The translations under genes and the position numbers were made by a program. The notes under the pieces are model-generated. The model saw only the letters and a list, made by a program, of their open reading frames with translations, searched no databases and was not told where the DNA came from. Source: Streptomyces sp. NBC_01275 (GTDB lineage Bacteria > Actinomycetota > Actinomycetes > Streptomycetales > Streptomycetaceae). Taken from it: a stretch of 64,000 nucleotides of DNA. This document shows positions 41,583 through 50,609 of the stretch, in pieces. The stretch covers positions 8,556,001 through 8,620,000 of the forward strand of contig NZ_JAPEOZ010000001.1 of assembly GCF_026340655.1 (NCBI RefSeq), given 5' to 3'. Positions within the stretch are counted from its first letter, which is position 1. Each line of letters opens with the position of its first letter.

Positions 41583-42332
41583 GTGACTCTCCAGACCGAC
41601 CTCCGCGGAGGCGGAGCCCGCACCGACGCCCACCCGCACCCCCTCGACAACGCCGTCTGGGCCGCCCTCGCCGGCCCGCACGCCCACCTGGCCGAACGCG
41701 TCGGGCTCGCCGCCCGCTACCCGGCCGACGTCTACGCCTTCGCCGCCCTCGCCGACCCCCGGGACCCGGCCGCGTGGGCCGACCTGCACACCCTCGTCGG
41801 CCCCGGAACCACCGTACGCATCAAGCCCGTCGACCGGGTTCCCGAGGGCTGGGAGGTCACCGGCGGGGGAGAGGGCGTCCAACTCGTCGCCGCCGAGGAG
41901 TTCCGCACCGAACCCGCCCCCGAGGCCGTCCGCCTCGGCGCGGACGACGTGCCGGAGATCCTCGACCTCGTCGCCCGCACCCGCCCCGGCCCCTTCCTCC
42001 GGCGGACCGTCGCCCTCGGCGCCTACCTCGGCATCCGCCACCGGGGCCGGTTGATCGCCCTGGCCGGCGAACGGCTCCGGCTCCACGGCTGGACCGAGAT
42101 CAGCGCCGTCTGCACCGACCCGGAACACCGGGGCGAGGGCCTGGCCACCCGGCTGATCCGCGCGGTCGGCCACGGCATCCGCGAGCGCGGCGACACCCCG
42201 TTCCTGCACGCCGCCGCCGACAACACCCCGGCGATCGGCCTCTACCAGTCCCTCGGCTTCACGCTCCGCCGCCGCTCGACCATCGTCTCGGTGCGCACGC
42301 CGGGAACATCCCAGGAGACCGGGGCGTTGTGA
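41583..42332 (+). CDS. GNAT family N-acetyltransferase
   Basis: A 249-residue acyltransferase. The GNAT domain is in the C-terminal half: the acetyl-CoA motif A reads VCTDPEHRGEGLATRLIRAVGHGI (Q/RxxGxG/A form), followed by FLHAAADNTPAIGLYQSLGF. The N-terminal 110 residues are a separate alpha-beta part. GTG start with AAGGGG upstream. It lies between the ABC importer and the LLM monooxygenases. In Bacillus the SnaA N-acetyltransferase acetylates S-alkylcysteines before flavin monooxygenases cleave the C-S bond; this gene is well placed to do the same, though sequence alone does not prove its substrate. Confidence 0.85.
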   Translation: MTLQTDLRGGGARTDAHPHPLDNAVWAALAGPHAHLAERVGLAARYPADVYAFAALADPRDPAAWADLHTLVGPGTTVRIKPVDRVPEGWEVTGGGEGVQLVAAEEFRTEPAPEAVRLGADDVPEILDLVARTRPGPFLRRTVALGAYLGIRHRGRLIALAGERLRLHGWTEISAVCTDPEHRGEGLATRLIRAVGHGIRERGDTPFLHAAADNTPAIGLYQSLGFTLRRRSTIVSVRTPGTSQETGAL

Positions 42333-42388
42333 GCGTTGACGAGACGGGTGAGGCGCCGCAGCGCGCCCGGAAGGGGGAGGTGCCGGAC

Positions 42389-42475
42389 ATGACGCACATG
42401 TTCCACGCCGTGCACCTCCACTCCCGGGCCCACATAGACCTCCAGCGCGTGGCCGCCGCGCTCTGTTGCTCCTGA
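42389..42475 (+). CDS. Putative cysteine-sensing leader peptide, upstream of LLM monooxygenases
   Basis: A 28-residue peptide with an excellent ribosome site (AAGGGGGAGG, 8 bp ahead). It ends RAHIDLQRVAAALCCS, a clear member of the HIDLxRVxSALC leader family, with two consecutive Cys codons (TGT TGC) just before the stop. A hairpin follows 15 bp later. It lies in the 216-bp gap between the GNAT gene and the first monooxygenase. Very likely a cysteine-responsive attenuator peptide. Confidence 0.82.
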   Translation: MTHMFHAVHLHSRAHIDLQRVAAALCCS

Positions 42476-42490
42476 CGTTCCTCACTGCCG

Positions 42491-42510
42491 CACCCACCCC
42501 GCCGTGGGTG
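42491..42510 (+). promoter_or_regulatory. Hairpin after leader peptide, candidate attenuator
   Basis: CACCCAC-CCCGCC-GTGGGTG forms a 7-bp stem with a 6-base loop 15 bp after the leader stop and before the ribosome site of the first monooxygenase. A ribosome stalled on the Cys codons would sit just upstream and could change its folding. Confidence 0.5.
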
Positions 42511-42548
42511 GCGTGCGCCCTCGTACGGACCTCCAGGAAGGCACCCTC

Positions 42549-43751
42549 GTGTCCTCAAGCCCTGTTCCCCCTCTCCATCTCGCCGTCGCCCTCGACGGCA
42601 CCGGCTGGCATCCCGCCTCCTGGCGCGAACCGGTCGCCCGCCCCCGCGCGCTGTTCACCGCCGGGTACTGGGCCGACCTGGTCGCCGAGGCCGAGCGCGG
42701 CCTGCTCGACTTCGTCACCATCGAGGACGGCCTGGGCCCGCAGTCCGCGCACTTCCTGGACCCGGACGACCGCACCGACCAGGTCCGCGGCCGGCTCGAC
42801 GCCGTGCTCATCGCCTCCCGCGTCGCCCCGCTCACCCGGCACATAGGCGTGGTGCCGACCGCGATCGTCACCCACACGGAGCCCTTCCACCTCTCCAAGG
42901 CGATCGCCACCCTGGACTACGTCAGCAAGGGCCGCGCGGGCCTGCGCGTCCAGGTCTCCGCCCGCCCCGCCGACGCCGCCCACTTCGGCCGCCGCACGAT
43001 CCCCCGCATCGAGGCCTACGACGCCCCGGCCACCCGGGACCTGGTGAGCGACCTGTTCGACGAGGCCGCCGACTACGTGGAGGTCGTGCGCCGCCTCTGG
43101 GACAGCTGGGAGGACGACGCCGAGATCCGCGACGCGGCCACCGGCCGCTTCGTCGACCGCGACAAGCTGCACTACATCGACTTCGAGGGCCGCCACTTCA
43201 GCGTCAAGGGCCCCTCCATCACCCCGCGCCCGCCGCAGGGCCAGCCCCTGGTCACGGCCCTCGCCCATGACACGGTGCCCTACCGCCTGGTGGCCCGCGC
43301 CGCCGACGTCGGCTACGTCACCCCGCACGACGCCGATCACGCCCGCGCGATCGTCGCCGAGATCCGCGCCGAACAGGAGACGGCCGGCCGCTCCGCCGAG
43401 CCGCTGCACGTCTTCGGCGATCTGGTCGTCCTCCTCGACGACGACCCCGCCGAGGCCGCCGCCCGCCGCGACCGCCTGGACGCCCTCGCCGGCGAGGAGT
43501 ACACCAGCGACGCCCGGATCTTCGCCGGCAGCCCCGCCCAACTCGCCGACCTGCTCCAGGAGTTGCAGTCCGCAGGGCTGACCGGCTTCCGGCTGCGCCC
43601 GGCCGTCGTGGGCCACGACCTGCCCGCGATCACCCAGGGGCTCGTCCCCGAGCTCCAGCGCCGCGACGCCTTCCGGCGCGCCTACGAGGCCGACACCCTG
43701 CGCGGACTGCTCGGTCTGACCCGCCCCGCCAACCGCTACGCCGCAGCCTGA
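42549..43751 (+). CDS. LLM class flavin-dependent monooxygenase
   Basis: A 400-residue luciferase-like monooxygenase. The barrel starts PLHLAVALDGTGWHP, with LDFVTIEDGLG and the AIATLDYVSKGRAGLRVQVS segments typical of the NtaA/SnaA/DszA and alkanesulfonate monooxygenase group. GTG at 42549 follows CAGGAAGG. First of four LLM genes in a row after a Cys-type leader peptide. Such enzymes use FMNH2 from a separate reductase to oxygenate at or next to sulfur and release it from organic compounds; no dedicated flavin reductase is present in this window. Confidence 0.88.
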   Translation: MSSSPVPPLHLAVALDGTGWHPASWREPVARPRALFTAGYWADLVAEAERGLLDFVTIEDGLGPQSAHFLDPDDRTDQVRGRLDAVLIASRVAPLTRHIGVVPTAIVTHTEPFHLSKAIATLDYVSKGRAGLRVQVSARPADAAHFGRRTIPRIEAYDAPATRDLVSDLFDEAADYVEVVRRLWDSWEDDAEIRDAATGRFVDRDKLHYIDFEGRHFSVKGPSITPRPPQGQPLVTALAHDTVPYRLVARAADVGYVTPHDADHARAIVAEIRAEQETAGRSAEPLHVFGDLVVLLDDDPAEAAARRDRLDALAGEEYTSDARIFAGSPAQLADLLQELQSAGLTGFRLRPAVVGHDLPAITQGLVPELQRRDAFRRAYEADTLRGLLGLTRPANRYAAA

Positions 43752-43771
43752 GCCGGACGGAGAGACGATCC

Positions 43772-45148
43772 ATGAGCAAGCCCCTGAAGCAGATCCACCT
43801 GGCCGCCCACTTCCCCGGCGTCAACAACACCACCGTGTGGAGCGACCCCCAGGCCGGCAGCCACATCGAGTTCGACTCCTTCGTCCACTTCGCGAAGACC
43901 GCCGAACGCGCCAAGTTCGACTTCCTCTTCCTCGCCGAGGGACTCAGGCTCCGCGAACAGGGCGGCAAGATCTACGACCTGGACGTCGTCGGCCGCCCCG
44001 ACACCTTCACCATCCTGGCCGCGCTCGCCGCCGTCACCGAACACCTCGGCCTGACCGGCACCATCAACTCCACCTTCAACGAGCCCTACGAGGTGGCCCG
44101 CCAGTTCGCCAGCCTCGACCACCTCTCCGACGGCCGCTCCGCGTGGAACGTCGTCACCTCCTGGGACGCCTTCACCGGGGAGAACTTCCGCCGCGGCGGC
44201 TTCCTCCCGCAGGACGAGCGCTACTCCCGCGCCAAGGAGTTCCTCGCCGCCACCCACGAACTCTTCGACTCCTGGCAGGGCGACGAGATCCTCGCCGACC
44301 AGACCGCCGGCGTCTTCCTGCGCGACGCCAAGGCCGGCGCCTTCGTCCACGAGGGCAGGCAGTTCGACATCCACGGCCGGTTCAACGTCCCGCGCAGCCC
44401 GCAGGGCCGCCCGGTGATCTTCCAGGCCGGCGACTCCGACGAGGGCCGAGAGTTCGCCGCCTCCTCCGCCGACGCCATCTTCAGCCGGTACGCCACCCTC
44501 AAGGAGGGCCAGGCGTTCTACACCGACGTCAAGTCCCGCCTCGCCAAGTACGGCCGCCGCTCCGACCAGCTGCTGATCCTGCCCGCCGCGACCTTCGTCC
44601 TGGGCGACACCGACGCCGAGGCCGAGGAGGCCGCCAAGGAGGTCCGCCGCCAGCAGGTCAGCGGCGCCACCGCGCTCAAGCACCTGGAGTTCGTCTGGAA
44701 CCGGGACCTGTCCTCGTACGACCCCGAAGGCCCGCTGCCCGACGTCGACCCGCTCGTCAGCGAGGAGCACATCTCCCGCGGCCGGGCCCAGGTGCGCATG
44801 TACCGCGACCCGCTGGCCACCGCCCGCGAATGGCGGGAGCTCGCCGAGGCCAACAACTGGTCCATCCGCGACCTGGTCATCGAGAACGGCAGCCGGCAGA
44901 ACTTCGTCGGCTCCGCGCAGACCATAGCGACGACCATCAACGAGTACGTCCAGGCCGACGCCGGCGACGGCTTCATCCTCGCCCCGCACATCACCCCCGG
45001 CGGCCTCGACGAGTTCGCCGACAAGGTCGTCCCCCTGCTCCAGGAACAGGGCGTCTACCGCACCGAGTACGAGGGCGCCACCCTGCGCGACCACCTCGGC
45101 CTGGCGCACCCGGACGAACCGGGAGCCGTCGAGCGGGCCGCGTCGTGA
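43772..45148 (+). CDS. NtaA/SnaA/DszA family FMN monooxygenase
   Basis: A 458-residue LLM monooxygenase with the longer form typical of NtaA, SnaA and DszA. Diagnostic segments include FPGVNNTTVWSDPQAGSHIEF, FDFLFLAEGLRLREQGG, LGLTGTINSTFNEPYEVARQFASLDHLS and SAWNVVTSWD. The family oxygenates nitrilotriacetate, pristinamycin precursors and dibenzothiophene sulfone; B. subtilis CmoJ/YtnJ of the S-alkylcysteine pathway belongs to the same group. ATG at 43772 with GGAG upstream, 20 bp after the previous gene and overlapping the next (GTGA). Given its context, C-S bond cleavage of an N-acetyl-S-alkylcysteine-like compound is the best guess. Confidence 0.92.
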   Translation: MSKPLKQIHLAAHFPGVNNTTVWSDPQAGSHIEFDSFVHFAKTAERAKFDFLFLAEGLRLREQGGKIYDLDVVGRPDTFTILAALAAVTEHLGLTGTINSTFNEPYEVARQFASLDHLSDGRSAWNVVTSWDAFTGENFRRGGFLPQDERYSRAKEFLAATHELFDSWQGDEILADQTAGVFLRDAKAGAFVHEGRQFDIHGRFNVPRSPQGRPVIFQAGDSDEGREFAASSADAIFSRYATLKEGQAFYTDVKSRLAKYGRRSDQLLILPAATFVLGDTDAEAEEAAKEVRRQQVSGATALKHLEFVWNRDLSSYDPEGPLPDVDPLVSEEHISRGRAQVRMYRDPLATAREWRELAEANNWSIRDLVIENGSRQNFVGSAQTIATTINEYVQADAGDGFILAPHITPGGLDEFADKVVPLLQEQGVYRTEYEGATLRDHLGLAHPDEPGAVERAAS

Positions 45149-46236
45149 AGTTCCTCGCCATCACGCTGATCGTGCACCGCCCGGACCCGGTCACCGGGAT
45201 CCAGAAGTCCACCCAGGACCGGTTCCGGGAAGTGCTCGACAACGCCCTGCTCGCCGAGGAGCTCGGCTTCGACGGCTTCGGCGTGGGGGAGCGGCACGAG
45301 CGCCCGTTCATCTCCTCCTCGCCGACCGTCGTCCTCAGCCACATCGCCGCCCTCACCCGGCGGATCCGGCTGTTCACCGCCGTCACCACCCTCAGCCTGC
45401 TCGACCCCGTCCGCGCCTACGAGGACTACGCCACCCTCGACCACCTCTCCGGCGGACGCCTCGACCTGATCATCGGCAAGGGCAACGGCGCCGCCCAGCG
45501 CGAGCTGTTCCACGTCACCCCCGAGGACCAGTGGGAGCGCAACGCCGAGAGCTACGAGGTGTTCCGACGGATCTGGCGCAACGACAAGGTCACCGCCGCC
45601 ACCCGCTTCCGCCCGGAGCTCACCGACGCGGAGGTCTGGCCCAGGCCCTACCAGCAGCCGATCCGGGTCTGGCACGGCAGCGCCACCAGCAAGGAGTCCG
45701 TCGACCTCGCCGCCCGCTACGGCGACCCGCTGTTCTCGGCGAACGTCACCCACCCCATCGAGCCGTACGCCGAGCTGATCCGCTACTACCGGGAGCGCTG
45801 GGAGCACTACGGCCACGACCCGGCCGCCCTCGCGGTCGGCGCCGGCTCGGCCGGGCTGTATGTGGCCCGCACCTCGCAGGAGGCCGTCGAGACCTACCGG
45901 CCGATCTTCGACAGCACCCTCGCCTTCCAGAAGCAGTTCGGCCTACCGCTGGTCTTCGAGACCGTCGAGGACTTCGTCGACCGCAGCTCCGCCCTGATCG
46001 GCAGCCCGCAGCAGGTCATCGAGAAGGTGCACCGCTACCACGAGCAGTTCGGCCACACCGTTCTGCATCTGCACGCCGACGCGGGCGGCCTCACCGACAG
46101 CCGGCACCGCGAATCGCTGGAGCTGTTCCAGTCGGAGGTGGCGCCGGTGCTGCGTAAGGAGATACCGGACCCGCCGTTCGCCTGGGGCCCGGTGCTGCCG
46201 ACGACATCCACCGCCGAGGAGCCGTCCCATGCCTGA
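45145..46236 (+). CDS. LLM class flavin-dependent monooxygenase
   Basis: A 363-residue LLM protein. It has the barrel start FLAITLIVHRPDP, the GFDGFGVGERHERPFISSSP segment and LDHLSGGRLDLIIGKGNG, as in luciferase-like monooxygenases of the bacterial luciferase alpha-chain group. GTG start lies inside the stop of the previous gene, and its end overlaps the next by 8 bp (ATGCCTGA), so the unit is tightly coupled. Working with reduced flavin, it probably oxidises an organosulfur intermediate. Having several different LLM enzymes in one unit suggests either several substrates or successive steps. Confidence 0.9.
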   Translation: MKFLAITLIVHRPDPVTGIQKSTQDRFREVLDNALLAEELGFDGFGVGERHERPFISSSPTVVLSHIAALTRRIRLFTAVTTLSLLDPVRAYEDYATLDHLSGGRLDLIIGKGNGAAQRELFHVTPEDQWERNAESYEVFRRIWRNDKVTAATRFRPELTDAEVWPRPYQQPIRVWHGSATSKESVDLAARYGDPLFSANVTHPIEPYAELIRYYRERWEHYGHDPAALAVGAGSAGLYVARTSQEAVETYRPIFDSTLAFQKQFGLPLVFETVEDFVDRSSALIGSPQQVIEKVHRYHEQFGHTVLHLHADAGGLTDSRHRESLELFQSEVAPVLRKEIPDPPFAWGPVLPTTSTAEEPSHA

Positions 46237-47374
46237 CATCCCCCTCGGCGTCCTCGACCTGGTCCCGATCTCCTCGGGCTCGACGGCCGCGGACGCCCTG
46301 CGCAACTCCATCGACCTCGCCCGGCAGGCCGAGCGCCTGGGCTACGCCCGCCACTGGTTCGCAGAGCACCACCTCAACCCGGGCGTGGCCGGTACGTCCC
46401 CCGCGGTCGTCCTCGCGCTGACGGCCGCCGCCACCTCCACCATCCGGCTCGGCTCCGGAGCCGTACAGCTCGGCCACCGCACCGCGCTGTCCACGGTCGA
46501 GGAGTTCGGCCTGCTCGACGCCCTGCACCCCGGCCGATTCGACCTGGGCCTCGGCCGCTCCGGCGGCGGCCCGCCGGCCGGGAAGGCGACGGCGCCCGGG
46601 GCCACCCCGGTCGTCGACGGCCGCGCCCCGAACGGTCTGCTCATCCCGCCCCGCTTCTCCTTCGCGGGCCTCCTCGGCTCACCCCGCGTCGCCCTGCAGC
46701 GCACACTGCTGCTCCTCCCCGGCGCCGCGTCCCAGGACTACGCCGAGCAGATCGACGACCTCCTCGCCCTGCTGGCCGGCGCCTACCGTTCCGCGGACGG
46801 CGTCGAGGCGCACGTCGTACCGGGCGAGGGCGCGGCGGTCGAGCTGTGGATCCTGGGCAGCAGCGGCGGCCAGAGCGCCGAGGTCGCGGGCGCGCGGGGC
46901 CTGCGCTTCGCCGCCAACTACCACGTCAGCCCCGCCACGGTCCTGGAGGCGGTGGACGCCTACCGGGCGCACTTCAAGCCCTCCGCATCCCTCGACGCGC
47001 CCTACGTCAGCGTCTCCGCGGACGTCGTCGTCGCCGAGGACGACGCCCACGCCCGTGAACTCGCCACCGGCTACGGCCTGTGGGTGCGCAGCATCCGCAC
47101 CGCCGAGGGCGCCATCCCGTTCCCGACCCCCGAGGAGGCCCGCGCCCACGCCTGGAGCGACGAGGACCGGGACCTGGTCCAGGACCGCCTCGACACCCAG
47201 TTCGTCGGCTCCCCGGCCACGGTCGCCGACCGGCTGGAACAGCTCCAGGAGGCCACGGGCGCCGACGAGTTGCTCATCACCACGATCACCCACGGCCACA
47301 CCGACCGCGTCAGATCGTACGAACTGCTCGCCGAGGAGTGGCGCCGCCGGGGTCACTCCTTCCGGTCGAGCTGA
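46229..47374 (+). CDS. MsnO8-like LLM class oxidoreductase
   Basis: A 381-residue luciferase-like protein that starts IPLGVLDLVPISSGSTAADALRNS and has YARHWFAEHHLNPGVAGTSP and LGSGAVQLGHRTALS, the pattern of the MsnO8/YtmO-CmoO-like group. B. subtilis CmoO is part of the S-alkylcysteine operon, which supports the island assignment. An insertion of Gly/Pro-rich sequence at residues 113-130 (GGGPPAGKATAPGATP) is visible. Last gene of the monooxygenase unit; a terminator-like hairpin follows at 47497-47541 before the convergent metalloprotease gene. Confidence 0.9.
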   Translation: MPDIPLGVLDLVPISSGSTAADALRNSIDLARQAERLGYARHWFAEHHLNPGVAGTSPAVVLALTAAATSTIRLGSGAVQLGHRTALSTVEEFGLLDALHPGRFDLGLGRSGGGPPAGKATAPGATPVVDGRAPNGLLIPPRFSFAGLLGSPRVALQRTLLLLPGAASQDYAEQIDDLLALLAGAYRSADGVEAHVVPGEGAAVELWILGSSGGQSAEVAGARGLRFAANYHVSPATVLEAVDAYRAHFKPSASLDAPYVSVSADVVVAEDDAHARELATGYGLWVRSIRTAEGAIPFPTPEEARAHAWSDEDRDLVQDRLDTQFVGSPATVADRLEQLQEATGADELLITTITHGHTDRVRSYELLAEEWRRRGHSFRSS

Positions 47375-47496
47375 TGCTCCGGGGTCCCCACCGACCGCCC
47401 GGACCCTCCTGTCGCGGCGCGGGCGCGGCTGTTCGCGTGATCGAAACACGCAGTTCGCGCCGGTCCGCTCCGCCCCGAGTCCGCTGCGAACGGTGC

Positions 47497-47541
47497 GGCC
47501 GGGCGGACGTCTCCCTCCCCCGAGGTGACGCCCGCCCGGCC
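47497..47541. terminator. Terminator-like hairpin between convergent genes
   Basis: GGCCGGGCGG and CCGCCCGGCC pair perfectly (10 bp) around a loop of about 25 bases and are followed on the plus strand by TTTCCCCC. It lies between the last monooxygenase and the metalloprotease gene. Confidence 0.6.
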
Positions 47542-47587
47542 TTTCCCCCGGCGCCGGACAGTGGTCGGTACGCGGTCGAGCGCCGGA

Positions 47588-48673
47588 TCACCAGCACATG
47601 ACCGCGGTCTCGCCCGAACCCCAGCCGGAGTACAGGCGGACCCGGACGAAGTAGCGGCGGCCCTTGACGAGCCGGGCCCTGATCGTGGCGTTGTGCGGGG
47701 TGCCGCCGTCGTCCCGGCCGGACAGGTAGCGGGGCTCGCCGTCGCGCTCCTCGAAGACCACGACGACCGAGTCGCTCTCCCCGAAGACGCCGAACGTGTA
47801 CGCGCGGGTCTCCCGCGGCTCGACGACGAAGTCGGCCTGCTCGCCAGGGCCCAGCGACAGCGGCGCCGACCGGAACGGCGCCAGCGGGGGCGCCAGCGAG
47901 ACGTCCAGCGGCGGATACCAGCCGAGCGCGAACTCCTTGTCCAGCGCCGACAGCGCGCCGGGCGGATGCACACCCCCGCGGAACTGCTCCGGCTCCAGGA
48001 CCAGCCCCGCCGACAACGGGTACTCCATGACGGACTGCGGATCCCACACCGACCCGTTGACCTCGGCCGGGTCCAGCTTGCGCAGGATGTTGAAGAACGT
48101 GCGGTCCCGGCTCCAGAAGTTGGGCGGGCCCGCCAGGTCCGCGTACACGGCCTCGTCGTCCCAGTGGATGCCGGCGAACGGGCTCTGGTGCTCGTGCTGC
48201 ATGCCGAGCGCGTGCCCGATCTCGTGCAGGGCGGTCGCGCGCTCCCCGGGCGCGGTCAGATCCCAGCCGAAGTTCATGGTGCGCTCGTTGAGACCGGCCG
48301 GCAGCGCGTCCCGGCCCACCGCCGACCAGGACCCGTCCCCCTGCTGGAAACCGATCCGCAGCTCGGCCTCCGAACGGTCGGGGACCTCCGCGAAGGACAC
48401 CCCGATGCCCAGGTCCCGCCACTCGCGGAAACAGGCGCGCACCACGTCCCGCTGCTCCTGGCCGCCGACCCACGACACCCGCCGGGTCCCCCCGGAGCCC
48501 GGCACCGGGATGACCGATCCGTCGTCCTCGCCGTCGAAGAAGTAGTAGTGCAGGACCGTGCCGTTGACCCACATCCGCCGCCCGCTCATGAGCGCGCCCA
48601 GCCGCTCGGCGGCCAGCCCCGGAGCGAACGCGGGGGCCGACTGCTGCGCGAGCGAGCAGTAACGGGCGGTCAT
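47588..48673 (-). CDS. Astacin/matrixin-like zinc metalloprotease, non-secreted
   Basis: A 361-residue metzincin-type protease. The zinc motif HEIGHALGMQHEH gives His150, Glu151, His154 and His160, and a Met-turn candidate is SVMEYP, close to the astacin SxMHY pattern. The C-terminal 90 residues resemble a pre-peptidase C-terminal (PPC) beta domain (YTFGVFGESDSVVVVFEE and RYFVRVRLYSGWGSGE). No signal peptide or membrane span precedes the catalytic domain, so it seems cytoplasmic or leaves the cell by another route. I chose ATG 48673; a TTG at 48727 would add 18 Arg-rich residues. It is divergent from the LuxR-type regulator gene by 77 bp and lies beside two other intracellular proteases. Confidence 0.85.
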   Translation of the reverse strand: MTARYCSLAQQSAPAFAPGLAAERLGALMSGRRMWVNGTVLHYYFFDGEDDGSVIPVPGSGGTRRVSWVGGQEQRDVVRACFREWRDLGIGVSFAEVPDRSEAELRIGFQQGDGSWSAVGRDALPAGLNERTMNFGWDLTAPGERATALHEIGHALGMQHEHQSPFAGIHWDDEAVYADLAGPPNFWSRDRTFFNILRKLDPAEVNGSVWDPQSVMEYPLSAGLVLEPEQFRGGVHPPGALSALDKEFALGWYPPLDVSLAPPLAPFRSAPLSLGPGEQADFVVEPRETRAYTFGVFGESDSVVVVFEERDGEPRYLSGRDDGGTPHNATIRARLVKGRRYFVRVRLYSGWGSGETAVMCW

Positions 48674-48750
48674 GCGGCCCAGGTTGCCCCGCCGCCGCGC
48701 CCGGCGCCTGAGTCGGGGGCTACTCAAGTCGCCCTGTATCAGGCCTGAGT

Positions 48751-50589
48751 ATGCCGACTCCAGATGAGGTGACGACGTTCGAACCGCATCCCAAGACCCT
48801 TCGGCTGCCCTGGCCGTTCACCGGACGGGAGGAGGAGCGCGAACTCGTCCGCCGCTGCCTCGCGGCGGCCCGCCCCGGCATCGTGATCACCGGGCCGCCC
48901 GGCTGCGGCCGCACCCGCCTGGCCGCCGAAGCGGTCCGCGACGCCGACTGCGCCCGCGTGGCCGGCACCCCCGAGACCCGGGGCACCGCCTTCGCCGCGT
49001 TCGCCCACCTCCTGCCCGAGGGCGTCACCCTGCACCGCGCCGTCCAACTCCTCTCCGGCGTGCGGATGCTGCTGGTCGACGACGCGCATCTGCTGGACGA
49101 CGCCTCCGCCGCCCTGCTGCACCACCTCGCCGTCCAGGGCCGCACCCGGCTGCTGGTCCTGGTGACGGACGGCGTTCCGGCACCGGGCGCGGTCACCCGG
49201 CTGTGGACCGGCGAGCTGCTGCCCCGCCTCGCCCTGGGGCCCCTGCCCCGCGAGGACACCGCCCAGCTGCTCACCGCCGGCGCCGGCGGCCCCCTGGAGC
49301 CGCTCACCGTCAACCGAATGCACCGTCTGTGCCGGGGCGATCTGCGCCTCCTGCGGGACCTGCTGGAGGCGGTGCGCGAGCAGGGGCTGCTCACCCTCGC
49401 CCAGCCCCCGGCCGGACAGACCGCTCTTCCGCCGAACTCGCCGGACGCGGGCGAGTGGGCGTGGCGCGGCCGGGTCCCCGTCACCCCCACCCTCCGCGAA
49501 CGCTCCGCCCCCGTCCTCGCCCGCACCTGCCCCGACGAACGCGAGACCCTCGACCGCCTCGCCTTCGCCGAACCCCTGCCGCTGCCCACGGACACCCTGG
49601 ACCTGCGCATCCTCGAACGCCTGGAGACGGACGGCCTCATCGCCGTCGAGGATGACGACGATGACGGCGAGGGCGGCGGCGCTACGGCCGTCCGCCTGGC
49701 CCACCCCCTTCACGGCCCGGTCCTGCGCGCGTCCGCCGGCCGTCTGCGCGCACGTCGGCTGACCGGCGGCCGCGGCTCGCTGACGGCCGCCCTGGACGCG
49801 GAGTCGGCCGCCCTGGCCCGGCGCATCGAGGCCGCCGACGTCCGCACCGCGCAGACCCCCGTGGGGGAGTGGCTGGTCGCGGAGGGCGCACCCGTCCCGC
49901 CCGGCTACGCGGCCGTCCGCGCGCGGTTCTCACGGCTGCGGGGAGAACTGCGCGAGGCGGCCGCCTGGGCGCGGGAGGGCCTGGCGAACACCCCGGACGA
50001 CTCCGCCTGTCGCCGTGAACTCGCCCTGGCCCAGGCCGAGTCGGGCGAGTCGGACACCGCCCGCCCGGCGTCCCCCGAGCCCCTTCGTGCGGACGAGGCC
50101 TACGACGCCGTACGCCTGGGCGCTCCCGAGCGTGCCGTCCGGCTGCTGCCGCCCGACGGGGTGTTCGCCCGCCATGCACGCGCCCTCGCCCGTGCCGACG
50201 GCCCGGCTCTGGACCGGGTCGCCGAAGAGCTTCAGGAGCGCGGCTTCCTCCTGTTCGCCGCGGAGGCCCACGCTCAAGCCGTACGGGCACACCGGGACGC
50301 GAGCGCCGCCCGCACCGCCCGGACCCGGGCCGTCGCCCTCGCCCGCCGCTGCCAGGGCGCACGCACCCCGGCCCTGTCCGGTCTGGTGCTGGGGGAACTC
50401 ACCGCACGCCAGCGGCAGATCGTCACCCTCGCGGCGGCCGGCCTGAGCAACCGGCAGATCGCCGAACGTCTCACCCTGTCCGTACGCACCGTCGGCAACC
50501 ACCTCTACAGCGCCTACGCCCGCCTCGGCGCCGGCGACCGCGGCTCCCTCCCCTGGCTGGTGGAACTCCCGGACGCGCAACCGGCATGA
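48751..50589 (+). CDS. LuxR-family transcriptional regulator with AAA-type ATPase domain
   Basis: A 612-residue regulator of the LAL type but short. The N-terminal ATPase has Walker A GPPGCGRTRLA (about 48-58) and a Walker B-like MLLVDDAHLLDD (about 107-118); the middle is helical; the last 65 residues are a LuxR helix-turn-helix ([20 protein letters not shown], then IAERLTLSVRTVGNHLYSAYARLG). ATG at 48751 has no good ribosome site, suggesting a leaderless message. It is divergent from the metalloprotease and convergent with the CHAT protease gene, so it may control the protease cluster by sensing a ligand or ATP state. There is no obvious secreted or sensor domain. Confidence 0.9.
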   Translation: MPTPDEVTTFEPHPKTLRLPWPFTGREEERELVRRCLAAARPGIVITGPPGCGRTRLAAEAVRDADCARVAGTPETRGTAFAAFAHLLPEGVTLHRAVQLLSGVRMLLVDDAHLLDDASAALLHHLAVQGRTRLLVLVTDGVPAPGAVTRLWTGELLPRLALGPLPREDTAQLLTAGAGGPLEPLTVNRMHRLCRGDLRLLRDLLEAVREQGLLTLAQPPAGQTALPPNSPDAGEWAWRGRVPVTPTLRERSAPVLARTCPDERETLDRLAFAEPLPLPTDTLDLRILERLETDGLIAVEDDDDDGEGGGATAVRLAHPLHGPVLRASAGRLRARRLTGGRGSLTAALDAESAALARRIEAADVRTAQTPVGEWLVAEGAPVPPGYAAVRARFSRLRGELREAAAWAREGLANTPDDSACRRELALAQAESGESDTARPASPEPLRADEAYDAVRLGAPERAVRLLPPDGVFARHARALARADGPALDRVAEELQERGFLLFAAEAHAQAVRAHRDASAARTARTRAVALARRCQGARTPALSGLVLGELTARQRQIVTLAAAGLSNRQIAERLTLSVRTVGNHLYSAYARLGAGDRGSLPWLVELPDAQPA

Positions 50590-50609
50590 GAACAGGGGGC
50601 GTTGAGCTT

